Below, one piece after another: positions 44,972 through 53,799 of a stretch of 64,000 nt of DNA. Source of the DNA: Bos javanicus (taxonomy: Eukaryota; Chordata; Mammalia; Artiodactyla; Bovidae); contig NC_083896.1 in the NCBI RefSeq assembly GCF_032452875.1, forward strand, positions 5,518,001-5,582,000, written 5' to 3'. How positions within the stretch are numbered: position 1 is the stretch's first letter; every line of letters begins with the position of its first letter. Position numbers and translations under genes: made by a program. The notes under the pieces were generated by a model. The model ran no database searches. It saw nothing but the letters and a program-made list of their open reading frames with translations, and had not been told where the DNA came from.

Positions 44972-45482
44972 AACCCTTGTCTAGGATTCCTGGAAGCCAC
45001 TGATTAAACTGCTTATACCATATTGGTGTATTGATTTCTAATTTGCTGTTTTGGTCTTCTGCAAAATGTCTATATGCACGAGTGTCAGAATTATTTTTTG
45101 TTAAGTTTAAAAAATTTAGGGAATAAAGAGTTAAAGATAATAGTAATTGAGGGTTCATAGGATAAGAAGTGTACCTCCTCTTCCATATTCCCCCTTTCTG
45201 TTTTAGTAAATGAGTTTTTAGGGTGCGATGGGCTCTTTCGATAATGGCTTGCCCCTGAGGATTATAGGGTATTCCTCTAATGTGTGTGACGTTCCATTCT
45301 GATAAAAATGAATGAAACGAATGCGAGGTGAATGCAGGTCCATTGTCGGTTTTCAAGACAAAAGGAATCCCCATAACAGGAAAGGTGAGTAAGAGTGCAG
45401 AAATATTGTGTTTTCTGAATTCTGAAGAGACAGTTTCTGCCCAGATAAAGCCTGAAAATGTATCAACTGAGACAAGAAGCAA
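44760..45482 (-). pseudogene. ERV pol: integrase core and C-terminus
   Basis: Contains 'VDTFSGF', 'KTDNGPAFTS' and 'NPQGQAIIERAH', which hold the D-D-E triad of retroviral integrase, and a C-terminal DNA-binding segment ('GEEIWVPLRHVR'). It overlaps the start of env in another frame. Separated from the upstream part by a TGA at 45546-45548. Confidence 0.88.
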
Positions 45483-45545
45483 AGAAAACTTTCCTAAGGA
45501 GCAGTGAGTGAAATCAGATTGCCAAAGGGAGTTAGGCTGTTGCCC

Positions 45546-46037
45546 TCAGGGATTAACTCCTGAAATCATAGTATGCACGTGCAGAGGGGCACAGACATCA
45601 CAGGTTTTAATAACATGCCACGCTTCCGTGAGAGGAATATGGTATTTAGAGTGCAATCTGTTAGCACTGGTATGAAGATTAGCATGTTCATCATTGGCAG
45701 ATGTAAAAATGGGAGCTATGAGCCTATCAACAGCATCATTTCCTGCGACCAGAGGGCCAGGTAAACCTGAATGAGCGTGTATACGTGCAATAAACAAAGG
45801 TTCTGTACGTGAACGAATTAAAGCTTGAGTCTGTGAAAAGAGAGTACATAATTCTTCATCTAGGTTGTATAAAAAGGCGGTAACAAAATCAGGAAAAAGG
45901 GAAGCAAGGTATTTGGAATGAGTATATATGTTGAAGGATAATGGTTGAAGCGACAAAAGAGCATATAAAGCATACAATTCAACTCTGTACTGAAGAATAG
46001 GTAGTGGGTAATTTCTCTTTGATATCAGGGCCGACAA
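45546..46037 (-). pseudogene. ERV pol: RNase H C-terminal part and integrase zinc domain
   Basis: The first half resembles the end of RNase H ('YTHSKYLASLFPDF'). The second half has the H-x-H...C-x-x-C pattern of the integrase N-terminal zinc domain ('HANLHTSANRLHSKYH', 'CDVC'). Same frame as the core at 45482 but interrupted by TGA. Confidence 0.75.
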
Positions 46038-46463
46038 TCCCAGCTATGCCTTTCTTGTTGCCATCAATGAAATAGGTGGGTGCATTGATAATAGGCTGGG
46101 ATGAATGATATTCATTACAATGAATTTAGTACATTGTAGAAAGTCCCAAAATTTTCCTTTCGGCAGATGAAATGAGATAACATTCTGAAAATCACTTAAT
46201 GCCATTTGCATGGTCAGGTTATACTATAAGGCAATTTGCAATTCCTTTCTTGTCAAGGGAACGTGTATTGCATATGGATCAAATCCAGTCAAAGTTTGTA
46301 CACGGCCTCTTCCTGACACAATTAAGTGCCCTATTTTCTCAATAAATGATACAATTTTTTAGACTGTTTAGTGTGTAAATATACCCATTGTATTGGGCTA
46401 TGTTGAGCTATAATTGCTGTGGGCAAATGTTCTGTGGGGAATATATATAAAGAAACTGGTTGA

Positions 46464-47210
46464 TCATAATCTAGCCGAGTTGAAAGATTGTTGAATGCGT
46501 TTCTCCATTAAGGCCAGTTCTTCTTTGGCCTCTTTTGTTAGCTGCCTAGGGCTATTAGGGTCGGGGGACCCCTCTAAAATTTTAAATAGACTTTGTAAGG
46601 CATAGGTGGGGATGCCGACAGATGGCCGCAGCCAATTGATATCTCCTAGCAATTTTTGAAAATCATTCAGCGTGCATAGAGATTGCACAGAAATTTGAGT
46701 TTTTTGAGGTTTGATTTTAGATTCTTCCATAACATGTCCTAAATAATTAAAGGGTGCTTTCCACTGAATTTTATCTGATGCAACAAGCAGGCCATGATTT
46801 TGAAGAGTAATAGTAACTTCATTATATAACTGTTGTAAACAGAGTTCAGATTCCATAGAGAGAAGTATATCATCCATACAATGAATTATAAATGCAGTAG
46901 GATACTTGTCTCTAATGGGTTGTAATAAAACAGATATGAGATATTGGCAAATGGTAGGGGAGTTCATCATCCCCTGAGGTAACACCTTCCACTGGAATCT
47001 TTTAACAGGAGCCATGTGATTTATAGAAGGAACTGAAAAGGCAAAACGTTTTCTATCTTTAGGGTGCAAAGGTAGAGTAAAAAAGCAGTCTTGTAAGTCA
47101 ATAATAACTACAGACCATCCTTTTGGTACCATAGAAGGGGAAGGCAATCCGGGCTGTAAGGGCCCCATAGGTGACATGGTATTATTAACATTTCTTAAAT
47201 CTTTCAACAT
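46464..47210 (-). pseudogene. ERV pol: reverse transcriptase
   Basis: RT fingers/palm with 'IIDLQDCFFTLPLHP', 'LPQGMMNSPTIC' and the active-site block reading CMDD where retroviruses normally have YMDD or YIDD. A TAG follows at 46464. The N-terminal part (47211-47420) is broken by stops and frameshifts. The RNase H N-terminal part (46040-46460) is unreadable. Confidence 0.88.
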
Positions 47211-47413
47211 TCGCCATTTTCCTGACTTCTTTTTTTATTACAAAAACAGGGGAATTCCACAGGGAAAATGAAGGTTCTATATGAGCTTTTTGTAATTGTT
47301 CATTAATTGCATAAGAGCTGCCAATTTTTCTTTAGTTAGGGGCCATTGAGGTGTCCATACTGGGGTATCAGATTCCCATTCGAGGGGCAGCGTTGTTAAC
47401 TCAATGGCCCCCA

Positions 47414-47833
47414 TTAAAAAGGTTCATTTAAAGAAATTGTGGCTTTCGTTTGTTCAAGAAAATCCCATCCCCATAAATTGATAGGGACATTAGTAATATG
47501 TGGTTTAAGATAAGCTACAATTTGATCAGGGCCATACACTTGTAAATAGGATGCACTGACAAAAGTTTGTGTGGCATCAGCTTCACCGACTCCTAATAGT
47601 CTAGAAGGAGCCACAACCTTACTCCAATTGAGGGACCACTCTGCAGCTCTAATGATTGAAATGTCAGCTCCAGTATCTAACTTGCCTGTGAAATTCTTTC
47701 CCCGTATGCGTAAAGTAAGCATGGGTTTCTGATGTTCTTTTAATAAGGTGGATAGTGCAGCAGTAAGGTTGGTACTGCCAAAGCCTCCCTGCCGAACTTT
47801 ATCAGACGCCTTCATTGGTTTAACATATGGCAA
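47414..47833 (-). pseudogene. ERV pro: aspartic protease
   Basis: 'LDTGADISII' is the catalytic motif of retroviral aspartic protease, with 'WGWDFLEQ' near the end. It is in the same frame as the dUTPase ORF upstream, separated by a TAA at 47864-47866. Confidence 0.85.
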
Positions 47834-47863
47834 AAGTAATAACTGTGCAAAACGTTCCCTTTT

Positions 47864-48130
47864 TTATAAGTATGCATTTCCCGTTTTCACAACATTTACC
47901 ATAACATGTATTTCCCCTTCATAATCTTCATCCACAACAGTGGTCAAAACCATTAAACCTCTCATTGTGCAGCTACTGTGTCCCAAAATCAGTCCCACTG
48001 TCCCGGGTGGAATCGGGCCATAATGTCCAGTGGGAATTTTGTGGGGGTTGTATAATTCTATTAGTTCCATATCATAAGGACTAGGTATATCAATGCAAGC
48101 ACTCTTAGATGTAGCTGCTTGTAGCGTCAT
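47864..48130 (-). pseudogene. ERV dUTPase domain
   Basis: Trimeric dUTPase-like segment ('ACIDIPSPYDMELIE', 'IPPGTVGLILGHSS', 'VVDEDYEGEIHVMV'). In betaretroviruses dUTPase forms the N-terminal part of the pro frame, as here. Confidence 0.82.
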
Positions 48131-48177
48131 AATGCTAGGTCCTCCTTTTGTAGTGGGACTAGAGGATGGTCCCTTTA

Positions 48178-49701
48178 TCAGTTTCCCTGTTGTTTTTGCT
48201 GTGCACTGGGGTTCAAAGTGTTTCTATCCTTATCAAATTTAGAATGACATTCATTCAGCCAATGAAACCCCCTTTTACATCTTGGACATACTCCTGGGGG
48301 TCTCTTCCTATTAGAAGTAGTATTATTTTTTCTGGCCTGTGTTGGCAGGCGACATTGTTTTTTCATATGGCCTGGCTTCCCACAGTTAAAACATTTGGTA
48401 TTAGCAGCCTTTTGTACATTAAAGGTTTCCAATGCTGCCAATTTTGCTCTATGGGACATAGATCCGATGTCCCTACATGCTTTCAAATATTCCATAAGAT
48501 AGCCAGTCTCTTGAATAGGTCTGAGCACAGATCGACATTCCTCATTAGCATTTTCAAAAGCAAGTTGTTTTAAAATAATATTTTGTAAAGTCACATCCTT
48601 AATAGATATTTCAACTGCATCCTTTAATTTTCCTATAAATTGAGAATATTCCTCCTCATGTCCTTGAATAATCTTAACAAATGAACCATCAGAGTTAGCG
48701 CTATCAACCTTTGCCCATGCCCTGCAGGCAGTTTCTTTAATGAAATGTAACATCTCAAGGGTAACATTAGCTAATTGTGCCATTACATCGGCCATAGTCC
48801 CTGTTCCAGTCAGTATATCATAGGTTAAATTGGCAGGGTTACCACGAGATTGCTGGTCAGTCATCAGCTGTCAGGCCTCATCACCACCCCACATTTGCCA
48901 CTGCAGTAATTGTTGAGGATTTAAAACCATCTTTGCTACTTGAAAAAAATCATATGGCATCCAATGGTCAGCCCATCCGCTGAGAAATTCTCTACAGTAA
49001 GGAGAAGTAGGTCCACACAGAGTACATGCTTTCTTAAAATTAGACAACATGCTAAAATCTATAACATCCCAAGAATTTTGACCCTGGACGGGTTGATCAA
49101 ATTGTATTGGGAAAGTGAAAGCACAAGTAGGCATCTCCCGAGGAGGAGTGAAGCGGTTACTACAAGCAAGGTTAGCGACTGCAGTTACAGATGGAGCAGA
49201 AGGAAAAGCCTCAGATTTGGGCTGTCCACTGAACAAAATGACTTCCGCCGTAAGCGGTTTTGGTTTTGGCACATCCTTAATAGATACATCCTCAAGTTGT
49301 TTTTCCAGGGTTTGTGTTTGATTGAGCATGACGTTCTTGCTGTTCAAAGCACCTTGCATGTCTTGTTCATCAAGCTCGTATTCATGCAAAGACTGAACAG
49401 TCTCTACCTCCAAATCAACATTATGTCCTTCAATTTGTTCTATGACAGCCCGTATGAGTGACCAGATAACCCACCATTGAGAAGGAATGCGAACTCCTTG
49501 CCCATATGCTCACATCACATTATTCTTAACCCTTTTCCATACATCAAGATCAAGAGTCCCCTCCTCCAGGAACCATGGATTATGTTCCACTAGTATATGA
49601 TAGCAGTCATTCAACTGATCTCTTGAAACATTAATACCATTTTGTTTCAAAAAATGATGCATTATAGAAATGAAAGGAATTTTACTGCTATGTTGTCCCA
49701 T
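48178..49701 (-). pseudogene. ERV gag (matrix, capsid, nucleocapsid), with in-frame stops
   Basis: Starts at ATG 49701 with M-G-Q, a potential myristoylation signal. Matrix reads to a TGA at 49510-49512. The same frame resumes through 48871-49413 (capsid start near 'PFPIQF'-like region and 'NPQQLLQWQMWGGDEA'), then TGA at 48871-48873, and resumes at 48178-48864 with the capsid C-terminal part and two CCHC knuckles ('CFNCGKPGHMKKQC' and 'CPRCKRGFHWLNEC'). All breaks I see are point stops in one frame. Confidence 0.85.
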
Positions 49702-49754
49702 CCTGCTTACCTCTTTCTGCAGGGGCTCGTCGCTTTGTTCAGCCTTTCTCTCAA

Positions 49755-49772
49755 GTCCCTGTTTGGGTGCCA
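49755..49772 (-). other. Primer binding site, tRNA-Lys type
   Basis: TGGCACCCAAACAGGGAC on the minus strand, two bases after the 5' LTR. It resembles the tRNA-Lys(UUU) primer site with two mismatches. Confidence 0.8.
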
Positions 49773-49774
49773 CT

Positions 49775-50173
49775 TGTTGGGGTTTTTCTCCCTGGGATTT
49801 GGAAGCGTCGAACCTGAAAGAAGGACACTTGGACAGTCTCTTGCAAGGACTGACAAGTTTATTTCCGCAGTCAAGCTTTTTTATAGAAGCAGGAACAGAG
49901 CTTAAAGTATGCAGCCAGCAGAGCGCATACGGAGTTAACACATAATCAGTAGAAACATTTCAAGGACAGTGTGCTCTAAACGACTCATGGGCTTCTCCCA
50001 CCACCCGCTCTCACAAGTAACATCCCTATTTATTATTAACTCTTGGCGCCGAGCATAACCAAAGGCAGGAGATGTCTTTCTGTCCGTAGTGCAAAGCTGC
50101 GTACTTCTGGCCCTTCACCATTTTCCCAAGGACTTTCTCCTTTTACGGCTATTTTGCACTACGTTTCCCAACA
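49775..50173 (-). mobile_element. Provirus 5' LTR (399 bp)
   Basis: TGTTGGGG...CCCAACA. Minus-strand TATAAAA at 49879-49885 and AATAAA at 49858-49863. Confidence 0.93.
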
Positions 50174-50191
50174 ACCTTCAACGTGGGATAG

Positions 50192-51270
50192 CTCCAGTCT
50201 ACCACTATTATTGTGTTATTGATAATTTCCTCTTTCATACTTGTTAGCATTTGCCTTACATATTACAGTGCTCCTATGTTGGGTGCATATATATTTATAA
50301 TTGTTATGTCTTCTTCTTGGGTTGATCCTTTGATCATTATGTACTGTCTTTCCTTGTCTCTTTTCATGGCGTTTACTTTAAAGTCTATTTTATCTGATAT
50401 GAGTATTGCTGCTGCTGCTGCTAAGTCGCTTCAGTCGTGTCCAACTCTGTGCAACCCCATAGATGGCAGCCCACCAGGCTCCGCCATCCCTGGGATTCTC
50501 CAGGCAAGAACACTGGAGTGGGTTGCCATTTCCTTCTCCAATGTGTGAAAGTGAAAAGTGAAAGTGAAGTCACTCAATTGTTTCCCACTCTTAGCGACCC
50601 CATGGTCTGCAGCCTACCAGGTTCCTCCATCCATGGCATTTTCCAGGTAAGAGTACTGGATTGGGGTGCCATTGCCTTCTCCATGAGTATTGCTACTCCT
50701 GCTGTATTTTGGTTTCCATTTGTGTGAAATATCTTTTTCCAGCCTTTCACTTTCAGTCTGTATGTGTCCCTTATTTTGAGGTGGGTCTCTTGTACAGAGC
50801 ATATATAGGGGTCTTAATTTTGTATGTATTCAGCCAGTCTTTGTCTTTTGCTTGGGGCATTCAACCTATTTACATCTAAGGTAATTATAGATAAGTATGA
50901 TCCCATTGCCATTTACTTTGTGGTTTTGGGTTCAAGTTTATAAACTTTTCCTGTGCTTCCTATCTAGAGAAGATCCTTTACCATTTGTTGAAGAGCTTGT
51001 TTGGTGGTGCTGAATTCTCTCAGCTTTTGCTTGTTCATAAAGCTTTTCATTTTTCCTTCATATTTGAATGAGATCCTTACTGGGTATAGTAATCTGGGTT
51101 GTAGGGTTTTCTCTTTCATCACTTTAAGTACATCCTGCCATTCCCTTCTGGCCTGAAGAATTTCTATTGAAAGGTCACCTGTTATCCTTATGGGAATCCC
51201 CTTGTGTGTTATTTGTTGCTTTTCTCTTACTGCTTTTAATATTTGCTCTTTGTGTTTGATCATCATTAAT
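50192..51270 (-). mobile_element. L1 ORF1-ORF2 5' fragment, antisense
   Basis: Reversed endonuclease region (50192-50950, interrupted by a SINE) followed by the reversed ORF1 C-terminus (minus-strand ORF 50964-51266, 'ARREWQDVLKVMKEKTLQP'). Confidence 0.8.
50409..50690 (-). mobile_element. BOV-A2 SINE, antisense
   Basis: Reversed dimer starting at GCTGCTGCTGCTGCTAAGTCGC and flanked by the direct repeat ATGAGTATTGCT (about 50398-50409 and 50684-50695). Confidence 0.85.
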
Positions 51271-51535
51271 TAAGCAGAGAGGGGAAAAAAGGAGAATTAA
51301 AAGAAATGAGGAAAACCTCAGAGACCTCTGGGACGATGTCAAATGCCCCAACATTTGAATCACTGAAGTCCCAGAAGAAGAAGACAAAAAGAAAGGCCAT
51401 GAGAAAATACTTGAGGAAATAATAGTTGAAAACTTACCTAAAATGGGGAAGGAAATAGCCACCCAAGTCCATGAATCCCAGAGAGTCCCAAACAGGATAA
51501 ACCTAGGGATAAACACCCCAAGACACATATTAACC
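51271..51535 (+). mobile_element. L1 ORF1 fragment, sense (inverted relative to neighbour)
   Basis: Matches L1 19660-19910 ('AATGAGGA..CTCAGAGACCTC', 'GGGGAAGGAAATAGCCACCC') on the plus strand, back to back with the antisense piece ending at 51270. Confidence 0.78.
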
Positions 51536-52660
51536 ATTCGTTTATTGATTGGGTTGTTTCATCATTTGATATTGAGCAGCATGTATTGCTTATGTATTTT
51601 AGACATTAACCTTTTGTCAGTTGCTTCATTTGCAAATGTTTTCTCCTGTTCTTAAGGTTGTGTTTTTGTCTTATTTATGGTTTCTTTGTTGTACAAAAAC
51701 ATTTAAAACTATTTACTTATCTATTTGGCTCCCCCAGATCTTAGTTGCTGTACGGGATCTCTTTTACATCATTCAGGATCTTTTATTGCGATGCACAGAG
51801 TCTCTGGTTGTGGCCCGCAGGCTTGATGGTCGTGATGCATGGGCTTCAGAGCACGTGGCTCAGGAGTTTTGTCTCCTGCTTTGTTGTTCTGAGGCATGTG
51901 GAATCTTACTTCCTTGAACAGGAATCAAACCCTCATCCCCTGATTGCAATAGGGATTCCAAATGCTGGACCACAAGAAGTTTCTGTGCACAAAGTTTTAA
52001 GTTTAATCAGCTCCCGTTTGTAAAATATTTGTATTTTCATTACTCCAGGAGGTGGGTCGAAAAGGACCTTGCTGCAGTTTACACCAAAGTCTGTTCTGCC
52101 TATGTTTTCCTTCTGAATTTTACAGAGTGTGACCTTACATTTAGGTCTTTAATCCATTTTGAGTTTATTTTTACATAGGTGGCACTAGTGGCAAAGCACA
52201 CACCTGTCAATGGAGGAGACATTAGAGACATGGGTTTGGTCCCTGGGTTGGGAAGATCCCCTGGAGGACATGGCAACCCATTCCAGTATTCTTGCCTAGA
52301 GAATCCTCATGGACAGAGGAGCCTGAAGGGCTATAGTCCATAGAGTTGGATATGACTGAAGCCACTTAGCACATGTGTCCATGGTAAAGGAAGTATTCTC
52401 ATTTCATTCTTTTACATACAATTGTCCAGTTTTCCCAGCACCACATGCTGAAGAGGTGGTCTTTTCTCCATTCTATACTGTTGCCTTTCTGTCAAAGATA
52501 AAGTGATAATACGTGTGTGGGTTTCTCTGGGAGTTCTATCCTGTTCCACCGGTCTATATTTCTGTTTTTGTGCCAGTACTGTACTAGCTTGATTGCTGTA
52601 GTTTGTAGTATACGCTGAAGCCAGGGAGACAGATTTCTCCGGCTCAATAAGCTTTTCGAA
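51536..52660 (-). mobile_element. Older L1 ORF2/3' fragments, antisense
   Basis: 'TAACCTTTTGTCAGTTGCTTC' and 'TGTGTGGGTTTCTCTGGG', 'TGTTCCACCGGTCTATATTTC' are reversed mammalian L1 ORF2 words. A SINE (52178-52372) is inserted; 51715-51990 is not clearly L1. Confidence 0.65.
52178..52372 (+). mobile_element. Bov-tA SINE
   Basis: GGTGGCACTAGTGGCAAAGC, 'GTCCCTGGGTTGGGAAGATC', then the Bov-A part ending GACTGAAGCCACTTAGCAC. Confidence 0.78.
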
Positions 52661-53130
52661 ATGCGTAGATTATGATTTTATATATGATGTAGTATCTCTA
52701 TTAACTCAGTAGATATATTTAAGACACTTATGTTTGTGCTATGTGTGTGGAATTTATCTGTACATAAACAGATAAACCTTCTTATAATTGGTAAACTGGA
52801 TGGGATGGCCAATATTAGGCTGTTAGCTTTGCAAAGAAAAATATAAGATGTTCCAAGTCTATCCAGCAAGATGATTTTAATTAGTCTGGTAACTTTAACA
52901 ATATATCTATGACTAATGGTTTTGAAATGGAGACATGATGAAGGAAAACGATGTTAGAGATGCATAGCAGGGAGACAAGAATTCCAAGTCTGCCGGTCAA
53001 AAGAACCCTGTGTTCTTGCTTTACCACACAAAGTTAGGAAAGCATGACAGGTGTTCTTTGGTCTCCAGGGAGACTAGAAACCAGTGAACACACAGGACAT
53101 AGAATAATGACTGCACAGTATTCCAGGAGA
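52661..53130. other. Unassigned interval downstream of TRIM copy C
   Basis: AT-rich; no family resemblance seen. Confidence 0.4.
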
Positions 53131-53133
53131 GAT

Positions 53134-53139
53134 TTTATT
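53134..53139 (-). terminator. Polyadenylation signal of TRIM copy C
   Basis: AATAAA on the minus strand about 170 nt after the stop codon at 53306. Confidence 0.55.
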
Positions 53140-53305
53140 TCATGAAAACAGAAATAAATTTATACACTTAATATATCAAACTCAAAAAAAATTAAGCAAT
53201 ACATTTCATGAAGAAAGGTGAAGTTTCAGAAAGTCAAGTGGGTGCTTACTTAACAATCTCAATTATTCACATTCCTGACACTTGGGGTCAGGTTTTGACC
53301 TCTGA

Positions 53306-53799
53306 TCATGGGTATCTAGAGCAAAGAAATGGTTTGAGTGGCGATGAGAAGGAGCAGTAGAGGAAACTACAAATGAGGGAACTATTGGCCACATCATAAA
53401 AGCTCAGGATTCCACCATCATAATCCAGGAACATCCCCACCTGGCCCAGAGGCTTTTTGACATATTGAGGTAACGGTGGAAAGGAGGTAAAGAGACTGTG
53501 CTGACTGTTCTCCTTGATACAAAGAAGTAGAAAAATTCCCTTGGAATCAAGGGCCATGTCGCTTTCCCTTGCCCAGGAGTCATTACAAAGTCCAATGGCC
53601 CAGTTGCAACAGCCCGCCACATCCACCTCCCAGTAGTGCTGACCAGAAGTGAATGACTCAGCTCCCCAGGAAAGAAAATATATAGATCTTGGTGGAGTGT
53701 AGTCGACATCAGGACCATCAGGACCAGCCAGAAGACATCTCAGATCTTCAAACACAGGGAGGTGATGAGTGATTCTTTCATTATGCAACTCAATGTACA
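53306..53799 (-). CDS. TRIM copy C SPRY (B30.2) exon
   Basis: Acceptor TTTCCTACAG; phase 1 entry gives V-Y-I-E-L. Words 'FEDLRCLLAGPDGPD', 'WGAESFTSGQHYWEVDV', 'CNWAIGLCNDSW', 'LDSKGIFLLLCIK', 'PLGQVGMFLDYDGGILSFYD' and 'SSLICSFL'. The 'GIFLLLC' and 'SSLICSFL' words match what I recall of TRIM77 rather than TRIM64. Confidence 0.88.

Larger units (their letters stand above)
42544..50173 (-). mobile_element. Betaretrovirus-like endogenous provirus, complete but defective
   Basis: Order on the minus strand: 5' LTR (49775-50173), tRNA-Lys-type primer binding site, gag, dUTPase-protease, pol (RT, RNase H region, integrase), env, purine tract, 3' LTR (42544-42944). A dUTPase upstream of an LDTGAD protease, two CCHC knuckles in nucleocapsid, the Lys primer site and an env/pol overlap place it in class II, near the HERV-K(HML)/bovine ERV-K group (family placement from general knowledge). 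Each of gag, pro, pol and env has stops or frameshifts, so it cannot replicate. It inserted into an antisense BovB. Confidence 0.93.

Noticed and set aside
48178..49701. G-to-A hypermutation as the cause of the provirus stops
   Set aside because: Several stops are TGA, but at least one (47864-47866) is TAA and another (46464) TAG. LTR differences go both ways, and CpG decay explains many of them equally well.
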